Shown: in pieces, positions 23,044 through 34,936 of the stretch
Layout: each line of letters opens with the position of its first letter
Numbering within the stretch: position 1 is the stretch's first letter
Origin: Acanthosepion esculentum
Taxonomy: Eukaryota; Mollusca; Cephalopoda; Sepiida; Sepiidae
Length of the DNA stretch: 64,000 nucleotides
Assembly (NCBI GenBank): GCA_964036315.1
Contig: OZ038479.1
Coordinates: 54,096,746-54,160,745 of the forward strand
Reading direction: 5' to 3'
The notes under the pieces: generated by a model
The model's database searches: none
Seen by the model: the letters and a program-made list of their open reading frames with translations, nothing else
What the model was told of the DNA's origin: nothing
Position numbers and translations under genes: made by a program

Positions 23044-23612
23044 GGATGCAGCAAAATGATCTGGCACATTTTTAGGTTTAATAATAGTGAAAAAAGAGTT
23101 AAGAACAAAAAATGTATTTTTATTTTTGAAATGTACATATAATGCTATTTTGTTTTATTTCATTTAAAAAATGAAATCGGTCAAGTGGGTGTCATTACTT
23201 TCCATACATTGCTGAAGGCATTTACGAAAGTTGTCTATACTTCGACAGGTCATTTCATGTGGAATGACAGCAATTTCAAGATGAATGTCATCTTTTAATT
23301 TTTAAGTAGGTCAAGGGTGATGAGTGTATACCTATGATTTCAGATACACCCATAGAAAAAATCTCAAGGTTTCAAATCTGGCAATTGAGCAGTTGAATGC
23401 TGTTTGTGTTGCAGTTATTGATTCGTTATTCTGGATAAATGTTTCCACAATGAAAGCGTGATGCTCGCCCATCCAATTCATGTTGGCAACTAAAAACAAA
23501 AGGAAACAAAATGGCATTCTATATACATTTTGAAAATAAAAATATATTTTTTTCCTTTACACTATTTCAATTTTATAAAACCTACAAATGTGTCAGATCA
23601 TTCTACTACACC
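23044..23612 (-). mobile_element. Internally deleted DNA transposon with DUF4817-like N-terminus
   Basis: The ends are inverted partners over about 45 bp: atgatctggcacattt at 23056-23071 and, reversed, atgatctgacacattt at the right end, each followed by tgtaggttt-like sequence. Inside, on the minus strand, the start of a transposase (GEHHAFIVETFIQNNESITA, as in DUF4817 domains) is joined after stops to the family's C-terminus (LKDDIHLEIAVIPHEMT). The catalytic middle is missing. Block B lacks the element, so it inserted after the A/B duplication or was lost from B. Confidence 0.65.
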
Positions 23613-23739
23613 TTGTTTCAGTGCAAATTAATTTAACTTTAAATCAATTAATTTTTCTGAAATAACATTTGGGAAAAGTATATTTTATTTTTTAATGAAA
23701 ATTATTTAGTGTCCATATGGATGAATTTATAGATTTTAC

Positions 23740-24059
23740 AGATGTCATCCAAAAACATTTTATTTATGCCAAATCATTTTAATTGAAAGGACAACTTTAT
23801 TGATTAAATGATTAAATTTAAAACAAAAACCATATTTTACATTTAATCACATTAATTTTTTTGAGAATTATGACAACAAAGTTTTCAAATTGACAGAGCA
23901 AAAGTTTTCTTTTTTTCTCTCAATTGAGTCAATGAATTTAAAACAAATATTTAACACGATGATCAGCAAATGTTCCTGTGAAATACAAAAAAATAGTAAA
24001 AATCATCATTTCCCATTAAATAATTACCTACCAAAACAATATAATTTCAATTCACCCAG
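23740..24059. repeat. Block A 3' flank shared with blocks B and C
   Basis: It begins atgtcatccaaaaacatttt and is collinear with 2735-3104 and 50573-50738. A frame open from 23890 leads into the copia protease; it may be decayed copia gag, but no zinc knuckle is visible. Confidence 0.6.
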
Positions 24060-24470
24060 AGTGAAAAATCAAGAAAACGGTCCATTTCATAAAAGTGTTA
24101 AACATCTTTCAGAAAATGAAAAATCATTCCTATTTTCATTTGGACTAAATACTATTTCTAACAAAAATGGTTTACTTCGTGATTGCGGAGCCACAACACA
24201 CATTATTCCTGACAAATCAAAATTTCTTTCTTTTGATAATGGTTTTAAAAAGTTGCCATATTGAACTAGCAGAAGGCAGTAGAACACGTAATATTGCCTT
24301 GAAAAGAAGCAATTCTCTAATTACTTTAAGAGACACACAAGGAAATATGCAAAATTGCATTTTAAAGGTTCCATATGTATCCCTATTTTTATATAGAATA
24401 CATTCTCTGTACAAGCCATTTTTGAAAAAGAGGCTTCTGTGAATTATGGCAGAACTATATTTTTTCATTT
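24060..24470 (+). pseudogene. Copia-type protease remnant (block A copy)
   Basis: The aspartic protease site reads DCGATTHIIPDKSKF from 24181, fitting copia D-x-G-A-[TS]-x-H. A frameshift near 24252 separates it from IELAEGSRTRNIALKRSN and RDTQGNMQNCILK. Codons for a downstream IHSLYK/FEKEAS-type segment can be followed to about 24470, so this copy extends further than that in block C (which stops near 3432). No integrase or RT follows. It is broken and partial. Confidence 0.7.
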
Positions 24471-25305
24471 CTACAAAAGCAATACATATCTGTTATATAT
24501 TTGTTTGAAAAATTGATATAGATTTCGTGCATTGATGAAAAATTTGATATAAAACAAAGATGTGTTTAAAAAATTTTACATGCAGATTTTGTTATTTTTG
24601 AATGAACATTCTTTAAAATAATTGTTAACTTTATCATTTTACATCTGTTTGATTTTATTATTCTAGGGAAGTCAAAACTGCAAATAAAATTCTGAATTCT
24701 GTTGACTGAGTAGGGCTTTCATATTAAGTGTGCATGCTATTTGGTGTTATTTCAGATGATTTTTATCATTAGCTAAATTTATCAAAAAGTAAATGTATAT
24801 TTAAACATCTATTCAATAACTAAATGAATTTGCTTTTTGTTAGTTTTAATGCCCTTAAATATACCATAATTTCCATAGTGATGTATGCATGTATTTTGTC
24901 AAAACTGACTTTTTTTTTTCATGGAAAAAATAATGAAAGAATAATATTTTAGACATTTGAACAGAAAAATACCATTAACTTTTTATATTGTGTTTAATTC
25001 TTACATAATTCAAAAGGATATTATTCAAGATTAACTTCTTTATTTTTCTGTTCATAATTAGTTAATAGATTAAATTTAATATTTCCAATAAGCAAAATAC
25101 TTTTCTCTATTTCAAAACTAAATTAATGGGAAGAATTATTTTTGGTGGGGAGGGTGCTAAAAAAATTTAGTGGCATTTTTTTTAGCCCTAGTGTAATTCT
25201 CTTTAGTAAAAAAATCTTCCAAAAATAAAATACACTTTTCTGAAACTTTATTTGAGGAATATTTGCTGATTTAAAGTATAATTAATCTGATTTGAAAGAA
25301 GTGTA
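24471..25305. other. AT-rich DNA with no recognised gene
   Basis: No credible coding frame. Short stretches resemble the interior of R1/F2-associated repeats (aataatgtcttagtttt-type motifs occur later), but I could not assign a family. Confidence 0.3.
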
Positions 25306-26700
25306 AAATATTGCAGGGATGCATTTTGTTAACACGGCAGTAGCTGTTTATTTAAGCTGGAGACATGTTTGGCAGCTTGATGACAAATGGATATTTATCT
25401 AATGTTGTTCTATGGGGGACATAGTTGTAAAAAATTTGAATTTAATGTAAACCCCCTTTATATATTACTCAGTCATCTTAAGGATCAAGAAAAACACTCT
25501 GTAATCTAATATTATGCTTTAAATGTGTAGTGTTATTTTCTGATAATGTCGTTTATGTGTGTTCATATATACAAAAATTGGCATATTTCCACACATACAA
25601 AAAAACTCAAAATACTTATAAAAAGATTTGTGTTTGAGGATTTGTACTAAAATATGTCAGTTCATGGTCATTAAATATAGATTTTATTTAATATCATCAT
25701 CTAAAATGGTGAAATTTATACAGAATTTTAAAACTTAAGTTATCTTAAACTATTCTAATTAAAATTTTTAAGAATTGTAAAATTTCATCATTCATCAAAA
25801 AAAAATATTTTAAGACAATAATGTCTGTAATATATCTCATTTATAAAAGCATTTAAAAGCTTTTCTCATTGAATAATGTCTTAGTTTTATTGCATTTTTT
25901 ATTTAATGAATCAAAACATTGTGAAATTTTTTAAAAATTGTGCTTTGAGCAAATTAAAAAAGGAATAAAGAGAACAATCATGCAAAAACTGTTGTAAATA
26001 TTAAAGTATTGCAGAGATGCATTTTATTAATACAACAGTAGTTGTTTATTTAAGCTGCTGACAGATATTTATTTATCTAATTTTGTTCTATGGAGGATTT
26101 AGCTGTAAAGTTGAATTTAATGTAAACACCTTTTATATATTACACAGTAATCATAAGAATCTAAAAAAAATATTCTTTGTTATCTAATATTTTATTGAAT
26201 TAAAAACATTTTTGCTTTAAATTTATCATAGCATTATTTTCTGATAATGTCATTTGTGTTTCCATATCTGCAAAAATTGGCATGTTTATACACATACAAA
26301 AAAAAAAAAAATACTTGTTGAAAAATTTGTTTGAGGATTTGTATGAAACTTTGTCAAATTATGATTATTAAAAATAGTTTTTATTAAATATCGCCTAAAA
26401 TAGTGAAATTTACACAGAATTTTAAAACTTAAGTTATCTTAAATTACTCTAATTGAAATTTTTAAAAAATGAACGGATTCCTTCTAAAATTTCATTATTC
26501 ATCAAAAAGAAAAATTAAGACAATTTTCTTAATATATCACATTTATAAAAGCATTTAAAAGATTTTCTCATTAAATAATGTCTGAGTTTTATTGCATTTT
26601 TAATTTTATGAATCAAAAAATTGTGAAATTTTAAAAGATTGGGGCTTTGAACAGATTAAAGAATAAAGGAATAAAGAGAACAAACATGTAAAAACAATTG
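25306..26700. repeat. Tandem duplication, two units of about 695 bp
   Basis: Unit 1 (about 25306-26000) and unit 2 (about 26001-26700) share, in order, gcattttgttaac/gcattttattaat (25322 and 26018), ctaattttgttctatgg-like sequence, ttttctgataatgtc, caaaaattggcat, gaataatgtcttagttttat and ggaataaagagaacaa. Substitutions and small indels are spread along both, so the duplication is not recent. No coding capacity is seen. Confidence 0.75.
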
Positions 26701-29700
26701 TAAATATTGCATTTTGTTTATATTTATTAACCCCCATAAAGGGGGAGATATAAGTTGGTTAACAAATGTACTCATCCATTTGACTGAGTAGGTTTGGTGT
26801 CATTTCTAATTGCTGTATGAATTACTGCTAAAAACATCCTCTCCCCAAATTTATAAACAAAGTCTAAATGTTGTATACACCCTCCTCTCTTTTGGAGTGT
26901 TCTTTTGGTTGATTCCACAACAAAGCTGCCTTCTTCTCTCTCGGCCAGTTGATTGTTAGTTTGTTTGTTCAAAATCCCTATTTTGTCTACCAGTTGACCT
27001 AAGGTCAACCTTAGAAGATCTGAGCCAAATACACTGTCACTAAAAAAATAATAGTCTGAAACTATTATTTAACATTCTTTACCTAACCATAAAAACAATT
27101 CAGTTATGAGTTTTATTTAAACTACATTATATTTAACATAGAAAAGCATAGTGGGATATGTTCTTGAACAATTTGCTTTGCCTAGTCTTGATATGCATAT
27201 ATATATAATTCGTTTAGTGTTATTTTGCCCTGATCTTTTTCTTCCTTTGCCAATTCTCTTTCTTTAAGATTTTGCCAATTACATTTAACCATGGCCAGTT
27301 ACTCTACAAATTTAATCTTTTAACTAAAACTATAATTATTAAATCTGTAAAGCTTGAAGAAAGATTTTTCTATTTTATAAAATTTATTTGAAATTTAGGT
27401 ATCCACTTTTTCTAATTTTTTTCTTTTTGTCCTTATGTGTACCAATCCAAAAGTTATTGCTGATGTCCAGTTTTAATAAAATGAACTGTACATTTTTTGC
27501 ATACCACAAAAAAACAATAAATCTTATATATATATGTGTGTGTGTATATTTCTTTGTGAAACATTGATATATATTTTAACAGTATGATTTTAAATTCTTT
27601 GATATCTTGTGCGTTGATGAAAAACTTGATATAAAGGGAAATACATTCAAAGAATTATACAGGGCAATTTTTAATGCTATTTTTGTGTGTGAACATTCTT
27701 TAGAGAATTTTGTTTAACTTAAGCATTTTACAGATGTTTGAGGTTTGAAGACTTTTGTGAAATATACTATTAACTTCCTATATAACATATAATTCTTGCA
27801 CAACTCAAAATAACATTATTCAAGATTAACTTCTTTATTTTTCCATTCTTTTACTATTTGTTAAATGACTTAAGATTTTTGTCAAATACAAGCATATTCT
27901 ACCGAAGCAATATATTATTCCATACTTTATTCATTTCCTTGATTTTTACTTTAGATACCTTTTTTCCCATTTGAGTGTTAGTATTAAACAAGGAGGTTAC
28001 AAAAATTGTGAAACATGAAGGACTATTGTTTTCCCTCATTTTGTAAAGGTCATTTTGATAAAGTAGAATTTTGGAAGAATGGACTTTTAGGCTGGCTTCC
28101 TTTGCCTGATGGGTTTGTATTTTTCTTTCATTTCTGTAGGTATATGTAACATTTGAAGATATATGCATTAATTTAGTAAAAAGTTATAAAAGAAGAAAAC
28201 ATTTGTCCAAATACTCTTGAAATTCTTCTTGATGCATGTACTTAATGAATCTGCAATTAGTAGCAATGACCTCTTCAATACATGGTCTGAAATGTTGACC
28301 TGCTCAAATGAGAGGTGATCTTCATATATTTTGGACATTTTGTAAACTGCAGTCTTGTCGGTAAGTCTACAATTGTAACCCCACTTGTTGATCCTCGTCA
28401 ACAGTAACCACATAACAACCACCATTAATATAGCCTTATAACCTTATCAAGTTCCTTCAGACCACCATGGTTACCATTTAACTGACTCTTCACTCATTAG
28501 CCCGTGACTTGTTTGTCGCTCCTATCATGATGGTAGGCACGGTTCCACTCGACTTGGAGTTTGTTCACAACCGTTCACTCTTCTGCCATGTGTTTTGTGA
28601 TTTGAGAGGGTGAAAAGATCACTGATGGAGAAAATTGAACTGAAGGTGGTTCAAGAGCTGGGAGCTACACAAAAAAAAATCCCTTGGAAAAAAAAATTAA
28701 CTCTAGTAAAAACTATAACAATGATTTGGTTCATAAATGATTTGTTGTATACAGCAATTTTAACTCTTCCCACTTGTTATTATAATGAAATGACACTGAT
28801 ATCCCCTTTGGAGTCTGCAGCTTGTTTTAGTAGCAATTTAAATTTCTAAGTTCTGGTCTTCAGGGCTGGCACAAGGTTCTGATCAGGAGGTCTTGGCAAA
28901 CAATGTGGATTCCAGTAACTCTAGTGTGGGGACTCTCTAAGTTGTCTAAATCTCCAGCTTCTATGGAGTTCTGCATCTGGTAGTGGTGGGATTGACTAGG
29001 GTTTATTTCTCTTTCACCCTTAACATCAGTCATTTTCTAAAATTCCATATTCTCAAAATATATTTACTCAAATACTCCAATTTGGAGTTGGCCAGCCCCT
29101 TTTTTGAGAGTAGTCAAAGGAATCAAGCTGCCCCTTAACTCCAACTTTCTTCATGTCACATCTTAAATCATCACTCCATATAAGCAGTGCTAATCTCTCC
29201 TTTCCTTCTTCCAGTTTCTCAACTGTTAACTTCATCCTGTTCCTAGATGACATAGAAAAAAACAATTGTTTTTACGATCAACAGACCACACAGCCATTTT
29301 GCACATGGTCACTCCAAAATACTAAATACTTTTTCTTTATCACTTCTATCCAAAGGAATCTGAATTAATGTTTTGATATAAAATTTATTTTCTGGACAAA
29401 TCTCACAAAAATTATAATAAATGCATCAAGCTGACTATCCTTATTGGGACTCTTCTCTTCTGGGTGTCTGATTCAAACCAAATGTTTCTTTTCCTGGCTT
29501 CTTTTGTTCAGAGTGGTCTTTAAATGTTATTTTTGTGACCACTCAGATCTCTTTATTGATAATATTTTTTTTTTATCCGACATCTTTGCAGATACATGAA
29601 TGGCCTCTTTCTTGTCAGCAGGAAATGGGGAAGGATGGATTCCCTTAGTTTTACTCAATCTTACTGAATTCTGTCTCGTTAAATTTGAGTTCAGTTCTAC

Positions 29701-30425
29701 GTAAAATTATTTTAAAGTGTGATTTTTTTCAATGCATTTCATTATTAATTTTCTTCTCAACTTTTCAGTCCATCTTCTTACAAGTTTAAACAATTATCAT
29801 TCAGTTAGTAGACTCTTTCCACGTCCTTCATTCCTTCTTTCTCTTTTTTTGTTTGATCAACCTCTGGAGATCCCAGCATCACACAATGTTCCTTTGCTCA
29901 TGCTCTATATCCAAAGCATTCTCCAACACTTTAAGCTCTGATTAAAGAAGTGAGGAGGCATGACATTTCCCCTCATTGCTCATGACTCTTGGTATCATCA
30001 CAGTTTTCTGCTAGTAAAAAAAAAACAGATGTAAATTGTATATCAAAGATGAAAGAAATTACATAAGTGAAAACCTGGTCTGGATGTATAAAGTGTGAGG
30101 AGAAATATAATCATAATGGAATTAAAAATGTGCTGCATCAGTGAAATTAATACATTTAAAAACTCCTCCATGACAATAGGGCAGGTTGATTTTGGAACCA
30201 TGGAATTGCACTCAACTTAAAAGTAGGGGTTTGACATGATAATGACACAAATATGTTTTTCACAACCCTTACTGTCTTTTTAGGGGATCGAGTTTTGGTT
30301 TATCATCGGCACCTGCTCACATTGGGATTGTCATCATCTCTCCTTATTCCCTTTCTTTCCTCTGGTGATGATAATGGCTGTGAAAGCCCAGCCTACTCCT
30401 GGAGAGTTTTGAGTAGGTGTCATGA
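26701..30425. other. Anonymous DNA; scattered short open frames of unknown worth
   Basis: Short frames exist on the minus strand at 26772-27008 and 28168-28425 and on the plus strand at 28610-28849 and 29732-29941. None matches a family I recognise. 28168-28425 reads on the minus strand as a compact polypeptide (LTRINKWGYNCRLTDKT, then HLSFEQVNISDHVLKRSL) and is the least unlike real protein. A mixed TA/TG tract lies near 27525-27547. I see no supported gene. Confidence 0.3.
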
Positions 30426-30790
30426 AGGAGTGTGGGTTGTTGAGGAGTAAGGCCCTCCTGGCAGCACATTGCAGATCCTCTTGATGGTTCAGCTTGAAAG
30501 TCTCGGTCTCCCTTTAGATGGTCCTATACCTGGAAGGCTGATTTGCAGCAATGGTTTCCCAGGTCTCAGGGTTGATGTTGGCCAATGTCAGGGATGTTTT
30601 CAACTGATCCCTTTGGGCCTTAGAATAGCCTTTTACCGCTGACAATTTCTCTAAATGGGATGATACGTGAGGATCAAGTGGGATAGATTCTGGTTATGAG
30701 ACCCCACCCATCAGAGGCAATATTAAAGGATGGTAGTCTCAATGCTGGAGATGTCCAAAAGAGGACCTCGTTATTGGTTCAGAATTGGAT
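30426..30790 (-). pseudogene. C-terminal fragment of a LINE-type reverse transcriptase
   Basis: Read on the minus strand, 30680-30440 gives YSKAQRDQLKTSLTLANINP, then ETWETIAANQPSRYRTI and RETETFKLNHQE. This is the pattern at the end of many LINE ORF2 proteins, where a short helical region with a W-E-x-x-A-x-x-R core follows the RT. The polypeptide is broken by a stop, and the RT itself is absent. It probably marks the 3' end of a 5'-truncated insertion reading leftward. Confidence 0.5.
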
Positions 30791-30799
30791 TTTGGGAAT

Positions 30800-32280
30800 T
30801 TTATTCTGGTGATCAGTGAGTAATTTTAAGCTGTCAAAAAATATACTCTTATGGAAAAGAAATGTGTAAATGTCTTATAATAAAGTGTTTCCCAATTGCA
30901 ATATTTACTTTGTTCCCCAAAAATCAAAGAAAAATAAATCAGAATTATGAAAACTAAAATATTGACTTTATAAAGGCAAAAATGGAAATTAAATGGATTA
31001 AGGTTGTAGCCAACAATTAAAATTGATTCCTTTTTTTCTCATATGGAATTTAGGTTTTCTTATTTTTTATTGAAGAAATATCAGACTAATTCTCAAAAAT
31101 GAAAGACCATAAAACATCATAAAACAAATTTCTTTATTTTAATCAACAGTAGTAAAATAAATATATTTTGTTTGGGACTCTTGTCCTGGGACTTTCTTTC
31201 GATGGTTACTAAGTTCTCACTGTTATAAACAGTTGCCATTATTATTATTACATTCAATATTGAAATCTCAAGCACTGTTCATTTGTCACTGGAAAATGAA
31301 TTAGTTCTTTTGCATTTTTATACAATAGATTTAATTATTTGAAAAACAATATAGACATTTTTGTTTAATCTACATACTTTGTATTTTTGTAGTGACTGGC
31401 ATTTATTCCAAATGTAGTGTTTATTTCCATGGAAGAAACTATATCTCCATTTTTACGTAATACAGTTTTTTCGTTTTATTTTTCTGATTTCAAATTTACC
31501 TTTGAAATGTTATTAAAATAGGGTAATGTTTGCACTTGTAACTCCACAGAAGGTGTTAATGTTAATTCTATGCTTGTTTTTCTTTGTTTAATTTGAACTA
31601 GTTCATGTTCTTCAAAATTTAAATTAATTTAAAAATATAAGTTTACCTCTGATAATCTCTCCCTTCTCTGCTAAATAACATTGTGATATTTTCCTTCATA
31701 TGTATCACGTATGTTAGATCTGTTCTTAAGTTTATAGACATTGTGAAATTTCTGGTTCCCATTGAAGAAAGGTAATATAAGAGATCAGAGAGAGAAAACA
31801 ACAACAAAAGGTAGTTTCTAGTTTGGAACTATTTATAAAGATGCTGTCAAAAAAGATTTTAAAAAATTGCAACTGATACAGAGAGATTAGACAGGCAGAT
31901 TTAATGACAGCATCAACATCAGATATTTTTCACCCAAGGTCTTCCAGTGAAGATAGTTTTAGCCAAGGAAACTTGCAGTCTTTTAAAAGTCGCTAGATAT
32001 ACCATGGAACTTATTAGAGGTGATGCATTTTTCCAACTTTGGAGCATGGCTTGCTAATGTCTTTTTATTGAATCTACAAGATATGTTCTTTTTTTTATCC
32101 AAGCCTTAACTTAAAGCACATTAGCATTTAATAAGTCAAAAATGGGCAAGAAAAAGCAAGAGTAAAATTAACCACTCATCAGAAGCATGCTCAGAAGCAT
32201 GAAATATCATCTACATTGATGTTAATTGCAGAGTTGATAAGGACACACTGCAATATAAAGAGATTGGAGAGGAAAACAAC
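30800..32280. other. AT-rich DNA with no recognised gene
   Basis: I find no long frame or repeat family shared with the rest of the window. The region from 31860 on, richer in A, may be the 5' part of the coding remnant that follows. Confidence 0.3.
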
Positions 32281-33400
32281 AGAAAAATAAATTTAAAAAA
32301 AACGTAAGGACCAGAGCACTACTTGACATTCACCAGAGATCGACATGAAAAGTACATACAGAGTTATATCCCTTACATTGGTGCAACTGGTACTGCCCTG
32401 GCAGGTTTGTTCTAGTTGCTGCTGTTTGAAAAGAATTCAACAGCATATATTCCATGAAGGCATTTCTTGTGGATCAAACCAGTAAAAACACTGGTTGTGA
32501 AGCAGGACCTGTTACAGCTCAGGCAAAAAAAAAAAAAACTCTTAAAAGAAGTTTGTACACTTCATCAAAATGAACATCCATTTAGAGCTGCTTCTAAGTA
32601 CATCAATAGAACTACAAGCCTTACTATTTTCACTGGTCCTCTAGGTAAACCTTGCAAAAATGATTATCAGAATTTTTCCCAGGTAAAACTAAATGCTATC
32701 TAGTGGCCCTTTACATAACTTACATCTTTCTGCAAGAGCACTGGAAGATTTAAGTGGTAACCAGAGACTGCTCTTAGAATATGATGCAGGAATTTCTCAA
32801 AGGGAAATGAAACCGTAGATTTGCTGCCTGGAAAATAGTTAATTTTCACCATCCGGTTTATGTGTTTCTGGACCAAAGGTGCCTATCCACCAGAACTCTA
32901 TGATAAATTGTACAGACTTATCAAATTTATAATTAAAAAGATATTCGGGTACTTGATTTGAAATTAAAATGGATAATAAATTCCATCACAAACAACTGTA
33001 TATCTTCAACATAATCCAAAGAATGAATCAAGAGTTGACTGAAATATAGAATGCTGCAGAAAATATTTTACTGCACAAAATATTTTTTGTTTCAGAAGTT
33101 TTGAGCCACAAGAGAAGAAATTAAAAAAATTACATTCAACTCTGAAGTGATACACTGGTCATATTTGATTAACATCTGATAAATGGAGTTCCTGAACTTG
33201 CACTTGCAGAAGGTTTTATGAATGAACTGAAAGAGGTTCTAATGAATGGAATGACATTGGAATTGTTGAATTTACCTGCACATTTGTAGCGCATGAAAAG
33301 GACAGTTAAATTAACTACTAAAGCTTTACAAATTGTATATATGCAAGAAGCAAGGCACAAGTACATTATTACTAAATTATTGTGCCATCATAAGACATTC
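32281..33400 (+). pseudogene. Decayed protein-coding remnant, possibly transposase-derived
   Basis: In shifting frames one can read LHQNEHPFRAASKYINRTTS and FTGPLGKPCKNDYQ (32560-32665), RALEDLSGNQRLLLEYDAGI (about 32733-32790), AYPPELYDKLYRLIKFI (about 32880-32930), and LALAEGFMNELKEVL followed by VKLTTKALQIVYMQEARHK (about 33198-33360). The text looks protein-like and selected in the past, but carries stops and at least three frameshifts. I recall similar segments in uncharacterised, repeat-borne invertebrate proteins; the family is not established. Neighbours are transposon debris, so a transposon origin is likely. Confidence 0.45.
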
Positions 33401-33539
33401 ATTTACTTCAAAGGGAAATTATACTAAGCAACTTGGTGATATTACAATGTGACTGGTTATACAGGGAAGTAGTTTTAGTGCAATTTTCAATAAACAATTC
33501 TAATTTAAAACATTTCATCTTATAATTTGTGCCCAGAAG

Positions 33540-34936
33540 TATTATGGTATTATATACACTTTTATCCGTTTTTTGTTTTTATTAATTATGACCTAACAAA
33601 TGCTGTAAGATCTTATTCATTGATTAGCCTTTTTATTCTCTTTTACAATATTTACAGTGCCAGAAGTGCTGAAAAATTATTAAAATCAAATAATATTTTT
33701 TTTTGCTAAAACCTGCATAGCATGATGAAAAAAGGTACCAAATACAGTAAAATTAGAATTCTTGTTTGAATATATTTTCCATTCAATGTATCTCATACAA
33801 AAAGTATCAGTTTATTTGGATTTATTGTCAAAATAATAAAGTTTTGAAGTCAGTCTGTAAGCAAAAACCTGCAGGTATTAGGTATTTCTGTACATATTTT
33901 TTAGATGATTTTAAACCTAGATGATCAAAAGTTGGTAAAAGCTATGAATCTAATTTTTTATGTCAATACTTATAACATCAAAACCTACATCTCAAACAGA
34001 GTGCAAGTTTGATTTTCTAAAAGGAAAAAAATAAAGCTGCTCTTCATGGCACATGCAGAAGTCTATATAGAGGAAATATGAAAGAAATTGTAAAAAAAAA
34101 AATATGCTTTTTGCCATATAATGCTGCAATGATTTCTATTGACGAGAAGCCTCTTTCATGGTTCAACAAACTGATTCACAATATTTGCTTTCATTTGAAT
34201 GAATCAATTTGTTCCTCAAATTTTTCAACACTAATTCTGCAATGGGCTCTATAGATGGAAAGCTTTTCTCATTGTTCATCAGATTCGTGATAATTGCTAC
34301 ATTTAAATAAGTATTTGTTGCTTCTCTGCTTATTTCACTCTAATTGTGCTCTATTGGTGAGAATTTTATTTCATAGTTTATCAATCTATAATTTGGTTGT
34401 TTGTTTTTGTTAACCATTGGTTATTTAAGGCCAAAATTTGAATATCTTGTCTACAAGCTGATCCTTAACCCAGGTCTATACAGCATGTGTAACACTTTAG
34501 TGACTGGGGACCAACAAGTTGACATGTGAAAGTTTGTTAATGGATTTAGCTTAAGTAATTAAGGTTTTCATAAAGAAATTTTTACTTTTTACCTTTGGAT
34601 TAACTTAAGTTTATTATTCAAGCTACTGAAGTACAGATGATGTTTAGTCATTTTATTTGAATGTGCAAAATTTTATTTTTAAATGAACCTTTTCAGTACA
34701 AAATTCACAAGTGTCATTAAGAATTTTATCCCATGAAATTAATTTAAATTGATATTTTCTCTATGCTATTGTTCTTCAACAATGATGGTATTAAGTATAA
34801 AATTAATTTTTTATGAATAATTTGTTTTTCTTTGTACAGCAGATAGAGGTATTTTTCTTTTTTACGTCATGTTGAATTTTTCTGTCACTTGTAAATAAAT
34901 AGAAGTGATTTTAAAAAATAGTTAACGCTTTTCTCT
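33540..34936. repeat. Block D: distal flank, paralogue of 3433-4713
   Basis: It is collinear with 3440-4713 through all landmarks (gtattatatacactt, gaagtcagtctgtaagc, catggcacatgcagaagtc, caggtctatacagcatgtgt). Its left end joins anonymous DNA at 33540, close to the point where block C switches from copia to flank. It is probably the displaced continuation of block A's 3' flank. Confidence 0.75.
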
